A stretch of 64,000 bases of DNA from Hyphomicrobiales bacterium (GCA_021286855.1 JAJTBO010000009.1:60652-124651), one strand, 5' to 3'; shown: positions 14,715-23,699, counted from the stretch's first letter. The notes: generated by a model not told the origin, from the letters alone. Program-made: numbers and translations.

Positions 14715-16337
14715 ATGATCCGCCTCGATTCGATCTCCAAGCAGAACAGCCATCAGCTCCTCTTCGTCGAGGCCTCGGCCGCGCTCCTCAAGGGCGAGAA
14801 GGTCGGCCTCGTCGGACCGAACGGGGCGGGCAAGTCGACGCTGTTTCGGATGATCACCGGCCGCGAAATCCCCGACGAGGGCCAGGTGCTGGTCGATCGC
14901 GGCGTCACCATCGGCTATTTCGATCAGGACGTCGGCGAGATGTCCGGTCATTCCGCCGTGGCGGAGGTGATGAACGGGGCGGGGCCGGTCAGCGAGATCG
15001 CGGCCGAGCTGCACGCGCTCGAGCATGCCATGGCCGATCCGGATCGCATGGACGACATGGATGCGATCATCGAGGCCTACGGCGAGGTGCAGCACCGCTT
15101 CGAGGAGCTCGACGGCTATGCGTTGGAGGGTCGCGCCCGCGAGGTGCTGGCCGGGCTCTCCTTCACCCAGGAGATGATGGACGGCGACGTCGGCAAGCTG
15201 TCGGGCGGTTGGAAGATGCGCGTGGCGCTGGCGCGTATTCTTCTCATGCGGCCCGATGCGATGCTGCTCGACGAGCCGTCGAACCATCTCGACCTCGAGA
15301 GCCTGATCTGGCTCGAGCAGTTCCTGCACGACTTCGAGGGCGCGCTCCTGATGACGTCGCACGACCGGGCCTTCATGAACCGGATCGTCGGCCGGATCAT
15401 CGAGATCGACGCCGGTCAGCTCACCTCCTATTCCGGCGACTACGAGTTCTACGAGGCGCAGCGTGCGCTCGCCGAGAAGCAGCAGCAGGCCCGCTTCGAG
15501 CGCCAACAGGCGATGCTCGCCAAGGAGCTCGCCTTCATCGAGCGCTTCAAGGCGCGCGCCTCGCATGCGGCGCAGGTGCAGAGCCGGGTCAAGAAGCTCG
15601 ACAAGATCGACCGGGTCGAGCCGCCGCGCCGCCGTCAGACGGTGCAGTTCGACTTTCCGCCCGCGCCGCGCTGCGGCGAGGACGTGGTCGGGCTCGAGGG
15701 CGTCTCGAAGCGTTACGGCGCGAAGACGATCTACGAGGACTTCGACTTTTCGATCCGGCGGCGCGAGCGCTGGTGCGTGATGGGCGTCAACGGTGCGGGC
15801 AAGTCGACGCTGTTGAAGCTCGTCGCCGGCGCGGCGGAGCCGGACGCGGGGACCGTGAAGCTCGGAGCCTCGGTGAAGATGGGCTATTTCGCCCAGCACG
15901 CGATGGATCTGCTCGACGGCGACGCGACCATCTTCGAATGGCTCGACGCGCGGTTTCCGCAGGCCGGCCAAGGGTCGCTCCGGGCGCTGTGCGGCGCGTT
16001 CGGGTTCTCGGGCGACGACGTCGAGAAGCGCTGTCGGGTGCTCTCCGGCGGCGAAAAGGCGCGGCTGGTGATGGCCGCGATGCTCTACGACCCGCCGAAC
16101 TTCCTGGTGCTCGACGAGCCGACCAACCATCTCGATCTCGCCACCAAGGAGATGCTGATCCAGGCGCTCGGCGACTACGAGGGCGCGATGCTGTTCGTCA
16201 GCCATGACCGCCACTTCCTGGCGGAACTCTCCAACCGGGTGCTGGAGCTGACGCCGGAGGGCGTCCACGCCTATGGCGGCGGCTACAAGGAATACGTCGA
16301 GCGCACGGGGCACGAGGCGCCCGGCGTCGGCGGGTGA
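14715..16337 (+). CDS. ABC-F family ATPase (YbiT/EttA-like)
   Basis: Two fused ABC ATPase domains and no membrane segment, as in the ABC-F proteins that act on ribosomes. First Walker A GPNGAGKS is at residues 34-41, signature LSGGWKMRVALARIL and Walker B MLLDEPSNHLDLES follow. The linker (residues about 240-320) is Lys/Arg/Gln-rich and helical (EKQQQARFERQQAMLAKELAFIERFKARASHAAQVQSR). The second half has GVNGAGKS, LSGGEKARLVMAAML and LVLDEPTNHLDLAT. Length 540 aa is normal. Start ATG at 14715 follows a GCGAGC-type weak site. Role in translation is inferred from family. Confidence 0.9.
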   Translation: MIRLDSISKQNSHQLLFVEASAALLKGEKVGLVGPNGAGKSTLFRMITGREIPDEGQVLVDRGVTIGYFDQDVGEMSGHSAVAEVMNGAGPVSEIAAELHALEHAMADPDRMDDMDAIIEAYGEVQHRFEELDGYALEGRAREVLAGLSFTQEMMDGDVGKLSGGWKMRVALARILLMRPDAMLLDEPSNHLDLESLIWLEQFLHDFEGALLMTSHDRAFMNRIVGRIIEIDAGQLTSYSGDYEFYEAQRALAEKQQQARFERQQAMLAKELAFIERFKARASHAAQVQSRVKKLDKIDRVEPPRRRQTVQFDFPPAPRCGEDVVGLEGVSKRYGAKTIYEDFDFSIRRRERWCVMGVNGAGKSTLLKLVAGAAEPDAGTVKLGASVKMGYFAQHAMDLLDGDATIFEWLDARFPQAGQGSLRALCGAFGFSGDDVEKRCRVLSGGEKARLVMAAMLYDPPNFLVLDEPTNHLDLATKEMLIQALGDYEGAMLFVSHDRHFLAELSNRVLELTPEGVHAYGGGYKEYVERTGHEAPGVGG

Positions 16338-16400
16338 GAGGGCTCTCTCGATCTACGGCCGACGCGTGAGTTCATCCCCGTCGACGGCGGCTCGCGCGCG

Positions 16401-16559
16401 GCCCTCCCCTCAGGGGAGGGCGCCGAGCGCAGCGAGGCGGGTGAGGTTCGGCGTCGCGAGTTCGGCGAGAGCTTCGGGATGTCGCGATCGAAAGTCCCGG
16501 CGGTCCGCCGCGTGGCGGCGTTCACCCCACCCCTGCCCCTCCCCTGAGGGGAGGGGGAA
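16401..16559. repeat. Inverted pair of GC-rich palindromic elements
   Basis: Left copy (16401-16447) begins with hairpin CCTCCCCTCAGGGGAGG followed by GCGCAGCGAGGCGGGTGAGG. Right copy (16521-16559) carries CCCCTCCCCTGAGGGGAGGGG in opposite orientation after CACCCCACCCC. The two therefore face each other around a 73-base spacer in the non-coding gap between two convergent genes. The layout matches dispersed palindromes found in many Rhizobiales. Confidence 0.7.
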
Positions 16560-16595
16560 GGCCTCGCCGAGGGGTGGGGCGTTCGCCCTCCCTCA

Positions 16596-16751
16596 TCAGT
16601 GCGAATTGCGCATCAGTTTGATCATCTTCAGGTTGATGACCAGGAAGCGCACGAGCTGCCACGCCACGCATTTGCGCATGAACATGGTGAAGCCGGTCGG
16701 CTTCGGCGGGTAGTAGGCCTGCTGATAGGGGTCGCGGTTGGTCACGGTCAC
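16596..16751 (-). CDS. Small protein paired with the Sqr-like flavoprotein (51 aa)
   Basis: Complete small gene: GTG at 16751, or an in-frame GTG at 16745. It reads through TNRDPYQQAYYPPKPTGFTM to a hydrophobic basic C-terminal half (KCVAWQLVRFLVINLKMIKL) ending MRNSH. It begins 49 bases after the oxidoreductase stop on the same strand and is probably cotranscribed. The N-terminus is Tyr/Pro-rich and the last 30 residues could form an amphipathic or membrane-associated helix. Function unknown; a role as small partner or membrane anchor of the flavoprotein is inference from position only. Confidence 0.7.
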   Translation of the reverse strand: MTVTNRDPYQQAYYPPKPTGFTMFMRKCVAWQLVRFLVINLKMIKLMRNSH

Positions 16752-16800
16752 GGGTCGATCTCCACGGGTCTCGAATGAGGGAACGTCGGGGCGGGTGCGA

Positions 16801-18285
16801 TCAATCCGGCAGCAGTTCCCAGCCGAACTTCATCTTGGCCTGATAGATGAACGTGTAGTGCAGCAACGACTTCATCCAGTGACCGGCGAGGCCGATCTCG
16901 CCGAAGGTCAGCGACAGGTCGCGGCCGTATTCCGGGTACTTCTCGTAGTCCGGGACGACCGGGAACACCGTCATCGTCGCGGCCGAGCCGGAGAAGAAGC
17001 TGCGGCCGGTGGAGGCGACGCAGGCCGCGCCCATCTTGGCCATCGAGGCGGTGTGGGTCGGCTTGGCCGCGCCGTCGAGCATGTCGCAGATCGAGCGGGC
17101 GACGGCGATCGCCATGGCGGCCGAGGGCATGCCGGTGCGCGGCGGGGCCGGATTGATCGGCGTGCCGTTGGCGCTGGTCATCGGCTTGGAGATCAGATGC
17201 GGCGGCGCGAAGGCGATGCCGATGGCGAAGAGGTTGGCATAGGTCGGGTTCTGGTAGGTCGACGGCCAGTCCTTGGCCGACCATTCGGCGTAGGGACGGG
17301 CGGTGTAGTCGGCGTCGACCTTCATGAAGCCGGAGGGCGCGAAGATCTTGGGCGTAATGTCCTCGCCGGCCTTGTCGAAGGCCTTCACGCCGACGCCGGA
17401 GAAGGGCGGGATCAGCATGGCGAAGTCGAAGTCGAGCTCGCTCTTGGAGCCGTCGAGCAGCTCGTAGTGGATCTTGCCGGCCTCGACCTTGTTGACCGCG
17501 GCGCGAGTGATCCACTCGATCTCACGCTCGACCATCAGAGATTCGGCGAAGACCTTGCCGTTGGTGACGTAGCCGCCGCGTTCGATGTGGACGCCGCCCA
17601 TGCCGAAGTCGCCGAGCTCGTACTCGTTGGAGATCCAGACGATCCGAGCCTTGTCACGGACGCCGGCGTCGCGCAGGACGTGGTCGACGTTGTAGATGTA
17701 TTCGAAGGCCGCGCCCTGGCAGGTGCAGGTGCCGTGGCCGGTGCCGATGACGATGGTCTTCGTCTCGCCGCGGCGCAGCCCCGCGATCGTCTCCTGGAGC
17801 TTGTGGTTCGCCTCGAGGGCGTGATCGGCGGTGCAGACCGACACGGTGTGGCCGTGATCGGGACCGAGGCCCTCGGTCGCGCCGAAGTTCAGCTTCGGGC
17901 CGGTGGCGTTGATCAGGTAGTCGTAGGGCACCTTGGCGGTCTGCCCGGCCTTCTCGGCGCTGGTGTATTCGACGAGCACGTAGGGCGCGGCGTCGTCGGC
18001 GTCGCCTTCCGGGTGGACCGACAGGGCCTTGGCCTGATGGAAGGGCACGCCGATGCGGCGATAGAGCTCGTTCAGGTCGAAGGTGACCTGATCCTTGGTC
18101 ATCTGGCCGACGCCGACCCAGATGTTCGACGGGATCCAGTTCCACAGCGCGTTCGGCGAGACGACCACGACCTCGTAAGGGGTCTTCGTCTTCTTGCGGC
18201 CGCGCAGCAGGTAGCGCGCGGCGGTGTGGCCGGAAATGCCGGCGCCGAGAATGACGATCTGCTTCTTCGAACCTTGCGTTGCCAT
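16801..18285 (-). CDS. Sulfide:quinone oxidoreductase-like FAD flavoprotein
   Basis: Two-dinucleotide-binding-domain flavoprotein of 494 aa. FAD-binding Rossmann motif VILGAGISGHTAARYLL is at residues 10-26, INATGPKLNFGA marks the second conserved FAD contact, and NLFAIGIAFAPP is the typical C-terminal FAD motif of sulfide:quinone reductases. A CTCQGAAFEY motif (Cys-x-Cys) lies in the middle where the family carries redox cysteines. The C-terminal segment HWMKSLLHYTFIYQAKMKFGWELL looks membrane-associating. Oxidation of sulfide to polysulfide with electron transfer to quinone is inferred from family. A different substrate is possible because not all three Sqr cysteines could be aligned by eye. 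Confidence 0.75.
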   Translation of the reverse strand: MATQGSKKQIVILGAGISGHTAARYLLRGRKKTKTPYEVVVVSPNALWNWIPSNIWVGVGQMTKDQVTFDLNELYRRIGVPFHQAKALSVHPEGDADDAAPYVLVEYTSAEKAGQTAKVPYDYLINATGPKLNFGATEGLGPDHGHTVSVCTADHALEANHKLQETIAGLRRGETKTIVIGTGHGTCTCQGAAFEYIYNVDHVLRDAGVRDKARIVWISNEYELGDFGMGGVHIERGGYVTNGKVFAESLMVEREIEWITRAAVNKVEAGKIHYELLDGSKSELDFDFAMLIPPFSGVGVKAFDKAGEDITPKIFAPSGFMKVDADYTARPYAEWSAKDWPSTYQNPTYANLFAIGIAFAPPHLISKPMTSANGTPINPAPPRTGMPSAAMAIAVARSICDMLDGAAKPTHTASMAKMGAACVASTGRSFFSGSAATMTVFPVVPDYEKYPEYGRDLSLTFGEIGLAGHWMKSLLHYTFIYQAKMKFGWELLPD

Positions 18286-18441
18286 CTGGCCGTCTCTCCC
18301 CTCGGGGACACCGCGTCCCCGAGGGGATCGAAATGTCGAACCTTCTGAAGGGATTTATATGCAAAATTCCGAATATGAAAATATCACGTTCGTTCAATGC
18401 GGACGGGGCAGCGGGGGAGAGGCGGTTCGTTGAGCTGGTGT

Positions 18442-19275
18442 TCACAATGTGCGTTGGGAGGCATTGTCGAAAGTGGACAGCCATCGCAACCAAGCTGCGC
18501 CGGCTGCGACGAAATGAATTGTCATTTCGAATGGAGGTTGAGCGAGTTTCTCCGTGCCGGGTTCATGGCGATAGAAATGCGCTCCATCGATCCAAGCTGA
18601 AAATTGTGCCAATTGTTTTTGAGCTACATGAATTGCAGGATCCTGACCATTGTAAAATTGATCCAGTCTCGGTTTTAGATGTTTCTTCAGCTCAGCTCCG
18701 CTAAGTTGCTGGGATTCCGGGAAAATTATCCTGAAAAGCCCCTCGTTTGCGAAGAATATATTTCGAATTGCTGCTTTTAAATCTGGTGGAATACCGTCAA
18801 GATATGTATATGCGGCTTCAAAATGGAATTTCACGTTTTGATATCGTGATGAGTTGAGGTTTCTGATTGCGGATATTTTTGCTTGCTCAAACTCAGAATC
18901 AACGGAGAGATGGACGCCACCCAATTTGTCGATAGAATATCTAACTTTCTCTTCGGAGAAGATGCGGCGTACTTCAGTTATAAAGTTATCTAAATTATAT
19001 CCAACATTTCTTGCAACTACTGTTATTCCATCTAGTAGATCTCTAAGTTCGGCTTTTTCCATGGCAGGTGGCCAGTAACTCTCCAAAGCACTTCCCCTGC
19101 GGTCTAAATTTGTTCCAATCTCTCTATTCAGTAGGTCCACCAAATCTCGTGAGTAGAAACGAAAAAGCACAGATCCGATCCGACGACGCATACGGACGCT
19201 ATCGGATAAGAGATCTGGATGAGATATATAGACGTGTGAAAATCTTTGGCCTTCCGGTATTTTTTCGTTTGACAT
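18442..19275 (-). CDS. AT-rich orphan gene, unknown function (277 aa)
   Basis: Starts MSNEKIPEGQRFSHVYISHP with GGGGGA upstream. The stop of the glutathione transferase gene lies 14 bases before its start on the same strand. Base and codon use are clearly AT-rich compared with all neighbours, suggesting recent transfer. The protein is soluble, with charged N-terminal helices (RMRRRIGSVLFRFYSRDLVDLLNREIG) and a C-terminal region with QFSAWIDGAHFYRHEPG followed by a helix HFVAAGAAWLRWL. The RxxxxH-like histidine/arginine cluster and all-helical look recall HEPN-type or abortive-infection proteins, but this is only a weak resemblance. No function is assigned. Confidence 0.75.
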   Translation of the reverse strand: MSNEKIPEGQRFSHVYISHPDLLSDSVRMRRRIGSVLFRFYSRDLVDLLNREIGTNLDRRGSALESYWPPAMEKAELRDLLDGITVVARNVGYNLDNFITEVRRIFSEEKVRYSIDKLGGVHLSVDSEFEQAKISAIRNLNSSRYQNVKFHFEAAYTYLDGIPPDLKAAIRNIFFANEGLFRIIFPESQQLSGAELKKHLKPRLDQFYNGQDPAIHVAQKQLAQFSAWIDGAHFYRHEPGTEKLAQPPFEMTIHFVAAGAAWLRWLSTFDNASQRTL

Positions 19276-19289
19276 AAATATTTCCCCCC

Positions 19290-19913
19290 TCACTTCATCG
19301 GCATCAGATCCCACGGCCCCTTCCAGCCGGGCAGCGCCTTCAGGCGGTCGCGCCAGGCGTCGATCGCCGGGAACATCGCCCAGCGGTCGAGGCCGACGTC
19401 CTCGTCGTAGAAGACGTAGCCGGAAAGCGAGAGGTCGGCGATGGTCGGGCGGTCGCCGGTGAGCCAGTCGGTCACGGTGAGCTGCTTCTCGACCACCTTG
19501 TAGGCGTCGATCACCCGGCCGCGCAGGAACTCGGTGACCGGGCTCTCCGGCATCTTCTTCATCGCCAGCATGAAGCGCAGGGTGGCGAAATAGCTTGTGA
19601 ACTTGTGATTGTCGAAGAGGATCCAGCGCCAGATCTCGCGCTTCTCGTCGGCGTCGCGGCCGGCGAACTTGCCCGTCTCCTCGGCCAGATAGTCGAGGAT
19701 GACGCCGGACTGGGTCAGGACGCGCTGGCCATGGACGAGCACCGGGGCTTCGCCCATCCGGTTCAGCCCCTCGCGCCATTCGGCGGTCCGGGTCGCGCCT
19801 TCGAAGAAGGGCACCCACAGCGGCGCCCAATCGCAGCCGGAAAGCTCCAGCATCAGCGCCGCCTTGTAGGAATTGCCGCTCTCGCCGAAGCAATGGAGCC
19901 TGTAGTCGGCCAT
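19290..19913 (-). CDS. Glutathione S-transferase family protein
   Basis: 207 aa, with an N-terminal thioredoxin-fold domain (YRLHCFGESGNSYKAALMLELSG; the SGNSYK serine is at the position of the GST catalytic residue). EAPVLVHGQRVLTQSGVILDYLAEETG contains the cis-Pro and the Glu/Ser glutathione contacts. The C-terminal helical domain shows TDWLTGDRPTIADLSLSGYVFY, the usual N-capping box. Cytosolic detoxification or thiol-transfer enzyme; substrate not predictable. Lies 20 bases downstream of the aminopeptidase gene on the same strand. Confidence 0.9.
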   Translation of the reverse strand: MADYRLHCFGESGNSYKAALMLELSGCDWAPLWVPFFEGATRTAEWREGLNRMGEAPVLVHGQRVLTQSGVILDYLAEETGKFAGRDADEKREIWRWILFDNHKFTSYFATLRFMLAMKKMPESPVTEFLRGRVIDAYKVVEKQLTVTDWLTGDRPTIADLSLSGYVFYDEDVGLDRWAMFPAIDAWRDRLKALPGWKGPWDLMPMK

Positions 19914-19933
19914 GGGTCGATCCTCGGATGCGT

Positions 19934-21754
19934 TCAAGGAGTGAGAGGGCGGGAGGAGAGAGGCGCGGTCGCGCGATCGAGCCAGTCGCGGGTCGCGGGG
20001 TCGAGCAGCGGGCCGATCTCGGCCCGCACCCGGGCGTGATAGGCGTCGAGCGCGGCGATCTCGCCGCGGTCGAGCAGGGCGACGTCGACGAGGCGCACAT
20101 CGATCGGGACCAGGGTCAGCGTCTCGAAGCCGAGCATCGGCCGTTCGCCGCCGGCGATCTCGGCGGCCGGCGTGACGATCTCCAGATTTTCGATGCGGAT
20201 GCCGAATTCGCCGGTGCGATAGTAGCCCGGTTCGTTCGACAGGATCATGCCGGGCTTCAGCGCCACCGTCCCCGTCTTGGAGATGCGCTGCGGTCCCTCG
20301 TGGACGGAGAGGAACGAGCCGACGCCGTGGCCGGTGCCGTGGTCGTAGTCGAGCCCGGCCCGCCACAGGGCGATGCGGGCGAGGGCGTCGAGGGCGACGC
20401 CGGTCGTGCCGACCGGGAAACGGGCGTTCGCCAGCGCGAGATGGCCCTTCAGCACCAGAGTGAAGCAGCGGCGCATCTCGGCGCTCGGGGCGCCGACCGC
20501 GAGGGTGCGGGTGACGTCGGTGGTGCCGTCGCGATACTGGCCGCCGGAATCGAGCAGGAACAGGCTGTCGGGCTCGATCTTGCGGTTGGTGGCGCGGGTG
20601 GCGTGGTAGTGGACGATGGCGCCGTTCGGGCCGGCGCCGGAGATGGCGCCGAAGGAGAGGTCGACCAGCTCGCCGGTTTCGGCGCGGCAGGCCTCCAGCT
20701 TCTCGCAACAGGCGATCTCGTCGCTCGTATGGCCTTCGGCGTCGAACCAGGCGAGGAACTTCGCGAGCGCCGCGCCGTCGCGGCGGTGGGCGGCGCGAGC
20801 GCCCTCGATCTCGGCGGCGTTCTTGCAGGCCTTGGGCAGGATCACCGGATCCTCGGCCTCGACGATCTCGGCTCCGGCCGCCTCCAGCCGGCGCACCAGG
20901 ATCTCGGGGGTCGCGGCGGCGTCGAGCGCGACGCGCGCGCCGACATGGCCGACCGCGTCGAGCTCCTCGAGCAGCGTCTCGCGCGGCGCGACGTCGACAT
21001 GCGCTGCGAGATGGGCGCGGACGGCGTCATCGAGCTTGGCCGGGTCGACGAAGAGAATCGGGCGGCCGGTCTTGGGAAGCAGCGCGAAGGCGTGCGGCAC
21101 GGGATTGTGGGCGACGTCGCGGCCGCGGACGTTGAACAGCCAGGCGATCGAATCGGGCTGGGTCAGAAGGAAGGCTTCGGCGGTGAGTTCGGCGGCGATG
21201 CGGGCGATCTTGGCGGCGACGTCCTCGCCGGCGAAGGCGAGCGGCTGCGCCGAGAGGCGGCCGAGCGGCGGCGCGGGGCGGTCGGTCCAGATGCGGTCGA
21301 CGAGGTTTTCGGCGACGGCGACCGCTTCGGCGCCGCGCTTCGCCAGCGCCTCGACGAGGCGGCGGACCTGGGCGCGGGTGTGCAGCCAGGGGTCGAAGCC
21401 GATCTTCATGCCGGCGGAGACGGCCTCGGCGAGCCACGCGTGGACGGGGGTCTCGACGCCGTCGACCGGGGTGAAGGCCGTGGTGTCGACCTCCGCCCGA
21501 ATCTGCAGCGTGTAGCGGCCGTCGGAGAGGATGGCGGCGCGATCCTTCAGGGCGACGGCGACGCCGGCGGAGCCGGAGAAGCCGGTCAGCCAATGGAGCC
21601 GTTCGGCCGAGGGCGGCACATATTCGCCCTGGAATTCGTCGGCGCGCGGCACGAGGAAGCCGTCGAGGCCGGCGAGGGCGATCTCTTCGCGGAGGCGAGC
21701 GAGGCGGGGAGCGCCGAGGGTGGGGTCGGCGAGGGTGTCGAAGCTCTGGAACAT
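19934..21754 (-). CDS. Xaa-Pro aminopeptidase, M24 family
   Basis: Removes an N-terminal residue from peptides with proline in second position. The three-domain form (606 aa) has two creatinase-like N-terminal domains and a C-terminal pita-bread domain. Metal ligands are visible: two Asp in DSGGQYRDGTTDVTRT, His in GHGVGSFLSVHEGP, Glu in NEPGYYRTGEFGIRIENL. The start MFQSFDTLADPTLGAPRL at 21754 fits the family; 23 upstream codons in frame have no homology-like character. First gene of a probable pair with the glutathione transferase. Confidence 0.93.
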   Translation of the reverse strand: MFQSFDTLADPTLGAPRLARLREEIALAGLDGFLVPRADEFQGEYVPPSAERLHWLTGFSGSAGVAVALKDRAAILSDGRYTLQIRAEVDTTAFTPVDGVETPVHAWLAEAVSAGMKIGFDPWLHTRAQVRRLVEALAKRGAEAVAVAENLVDRIWTDRPAPPLGRLSAQPLAFAGEDVAAKIARIAAELTAEAFLLTQPDSIAWLFNVRGRDVAHNPVPHAFALLPKTGRPILFVDPAKLDDAVRAHLAAHVDVAPRETLLEELDAVGHVGARVALDAAATPEILVRRLEAAGAEIVEAEDPVILPKACKNAAEIEGARAAHRRDGAALAKFLAWFDAEGHTSDEIACCEKLEACRAETGELVDLSFGAISGAGPNGAIVHYHATRATNRKIEPDSLFLLDSGGQYRDGTTDVTRTLAVGAPSAEMRRCFTLVLKGHLALANARFPVGTTGVALDALARIALWRAGLDYDHGTGHGVGSFLSVHEGPQRISKTGTVALKPGMILSNEPGYYRTGEFGIRIENLEIVTPAAEIAGGERPMLGFETLTLVPIDVRLVDVALLDRGEIAALDAYHARVRAEIGPLLDPATRDWLDRATAPLSSRPLTP

Positions 21755-21835
21755 GAGCGGAGTGTAGCGGCGGCCGAGCCGGCGGCAACTCCTCTCGCAT
21801 CCCCGGCGATCGATGGCCGGCATGCGAAAAGAAAC

Positions 21836-21861
21836 CGCGCGCCTCGGGTCGAAGGCGCGCG
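21836..21861 (-). terminator. Intrinsic terminator after the host-attachment gene
   Basis: Perfect stem CGCGCGCCT / AGGCGCGCG with an eight-base loop, followed on the minus strand by GTTTCTTTTC. It lies 62 bases after the stop of the host-attachment-family gene and before the aminopeptidase gene, separating the two transcripts. Confidence 0.75.
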
Positions 21862-21923
21862 GGTGGTCGTCGGAGCCTTCGGGAGCCGCGCCGGCCCGGG
21901 GGAGAGGCGGCGCGGCGGCCGGG

Positions 21924-22376
21924 TCAGCCGGCGGCGAGGAGAATGGTTTCGATGTCGGCGATGGTGTGCCGGGTCAGGTCCTTGTCGATCTCGGCGCGCA
22001 GGCGCGCCCGCGCCTCGCCGGAGAGATCCTGGCGCAGTTCGGCGAGGATGCGCGGCGGGGCGACGACGATCAGATGTTCGTAGCGTCCGTCGTGCGCGGC
22101 GGCGTTGAGATCGGCGGCGAGGGAGGCGGCGAAGCGCTTCTCGGCCTCGTCGTGCCAGTCGGTGGTGTCGACGGCCGAACGCATCGCGCCGACCGAGGCG
22201 AAGGCGCGGCCGGGCGCGTCGGACCCCTGGTCGCGGGTGCGCGGGTTCTCGGTCTCGCGGCTGGAGATGCAATGCAGGTTCGGCGATTCCGCCAGACCGT
22301 CGTTGCGCAGGACCATCGCCCTGCGACCGTCACCGACGAGGATCCAAGTACCGTTGGCGATCTTCATGCGAGGCAT
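21924..22376 (-). CDS. Host attachment family protein
   Basis: 150 aa protein starting MPRMKIANGTWILVGDGRRAMVLRNDG, with a GGGAGG site upstream of 22376. The N-terminal strand 'WILVGDGRRAMVLRN', the middle DWHDEAEKRFAASLAADLN and the segment LIVVAPPRILAELRQDLS are typical of the host-attachment (AtsE-like) family. That family is related to archaeal release-factor-like folds. It was named from Agrobacterium plant binding, but most members have no demonstrated role. Single-gene unit with its own terminator. Confidence 0.85.
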   Translation of the reverse strand: MPRMKIANGTWILVGDGRRAMVLRNDGLAESPNLHCISSRETENPRTRDQGSDAPGRAFASVGAMRSAVDTTDWHDEAEKRFAASLAADLNAAAHDGRYEHLIVVAPPRILAELRQDLSGEARARLRAEIDKDLTRHTIADIETILLAAG

Positions 22377-22794
22377 GTCGTCCCTCCCGTCTCGTTCGTT
22401 TCGTCGGGGTCCGAGGTTGCCCAGGCGGCCGCCGATCTTTGCGAGTCGAATGTAGGTACGCAGTCCTCCGGCGGTCAATAATTGATATTACGAGCGCACG
22501 CGACTTTGATTTCGCAGCGGTTTGCATACACCGGTCGATTTGCGGCGAGTATGCAGATCATTTATTCGAATTTCTCGAGTATAATTATGTACCATACTAC
22601 TGCGTAAGAAGCGTCCGCGGTGTCTCATGGACCACTTCCGAGGGCGCGCGAAGGCCTCGCAGTCACGGCAGGACCGTCCGACGCGACTTCTACGCGTGGT
22701 TCGCATGTCGCCGTGGCGCCGTCTCGAAATCGGCGGTCGGATCGACGTGGCGGCGACGGTGGAGACCCGTCGCGGCGATGGTCGAACGGTGGGA
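22377..22794. other. Gap between host-attachment gene and prmA, partly AT-rich
   Basis: 418 bases without a convincing gene. Bases 22478-22612 are AT-rich, containing TCAATAATTGATATTACGAG and GAGTATAATTATGTACC, and probably hold the promoter of the host-attachment gene. The remainder next to prmA is GC-rich. Short frames exist on both strands but none has a ribosome-binding site or family-like sequence. Confidence 0.4.
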
Positions 22795-23685
22795 TCAACG
22801 ATCGCCGGTTTCGAGAACCAGGGCGAGCCAACCGTCGCGTTCGATCTCGAAGGCGAGGCGCAGGCCCTGCATTCGCCACGCCGAGAGGACCAGCGAACGC
22901 TCCACCGTGCGAAGCCCGGAGAGCACCACCACCGAACGGCGGGCGAGTTGGGCGGCGACGGGGAAGGCCAGTCTGGTCAAAGGGCGCGCCAGGATGTTGG
23001 CGACGACCAGATCCCAGGGGCCTTCCTGTTCGAGCAGGCGGGCCTTCATGCCGTCGGCGACGATGGCGCGGACCTCGCGGCCGACGCCGTTCAGGCGGGC
23101 GTTGTCGGCGGCGATGGCGACGGCGACCGGGTCGATGTCGGTGGCGACGACCGGCACGCGCAGGACGCGGGCGATGGCGATCGCCAGCACGGCGGTTCCG
23201 GTCCCGAGATCGAGCGGGCGTTCGAATCGCCGCGTCTTCAGAAGCCGGTCGAGGGCGACGAGGCAGCACCAGGTGGTGGCGTGGTGGCCGGTGCCGAAGG
23301 CCATCTCCGCGTCGATTTCGATCGAGACGCCGGAGGGCGGCCGGCGATGGCGGTCGTGCGAGCCGTGGACGAAGAATCGGCCGGCTTCGACGGGGTGGCG
23401 GATCTCCTCGCTCATGGCGATCCAGTTGGCGTCGAGATCGAGGACGGTCGTGGTCAGTTCGAAGCGCACGGCGTCGTCGCCGAGGGCGTCGCGGACGAAG
23501 GCGGCGGCTTCCTCTTCGTCCTCGGCGTCGAGCACCAGCGTGTCGACCGACCACACTTCGGAATAGGGCACCGTCTCCTCGCGGGTGACCGGCCAGCCCT
23601 CGAGTTCGAAGGCGTCGCCGAGCAGGCGCTCGAGGCGTTCTGATTCGGCGCCTTCGGCGACGAGGCGGACCTGGACGGCGGGCAT
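22795..23685 (-). CDS. prmA: Ribosomal protein L11 methyltransferase PrmA-like (canonical copy)
   Basis: 296 aa S-adenosylmethionine-dependent methyltransferase that in the family trimethylates ribosomal protein L11. Motifs: EIDAEMAFGTGHHATTWCCLVALD (PrmA-specific loop), LDLGTGTAVLAIAIARVL (SAM motif I), ATDIDPVAVAIAADNARLNG (motif II) and DLVVANILARPLTRLA (the N-I-L-A catalytic motif). All PrmA hallmarks are intact, so of the two tandem copies this one is the better candidate for the true L11 methyltransferase. It follows the second copy by 14 bases. Confidence 0.9.
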   Translation of the reverse strand: MPAVQVRLVAEGAESERLERLLGDAFELEGWPVTREETVPYSEVWSVDTLVLDAEDEEEAAAFVRDALGDDAVRFELTTTVLDLDANWIAMSEEIRHPVEAGRFFVHGSHDRHRRPPSGVSIEIDAEMAFGTGHHATTWCCLVALDRLLKTRRFERPLDLGTGTAVLAIAIARVLRVPVVATDIDPVAVAIAADNARLNGVGREVRAIVADGMKARLLEQEGPWDLVVANILARPLTRLAFPVAAQLARRSVVVLSGLRTVERSLVLSAWRMQGLRLAFEIERDGWLALVLETGDR

Positions 23686-23699
23686 GAGCGTCTCCGGTG

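Noticed and set aside
13732..14718. Plus-strand frame overlapping the thioesterase
   Set aside because: Shadow of the thioesterase gene, which has a conserved hot-dog domain in another frame.
18309..18441. Remnant gene or second AT-rich gene upstream of the Sqr-like gene
   Set aside because: Too short and without start/ribosome-binding site; likely the promoter region of the flavoprotein gene and the 3' side of the orphan gene.
22488..22706. 72-codon minus-strand frame in the gap before prmA
   Set aside because: No ribosome-binding site, sequence not protein-like, and it includes the AT-rich promoter area.
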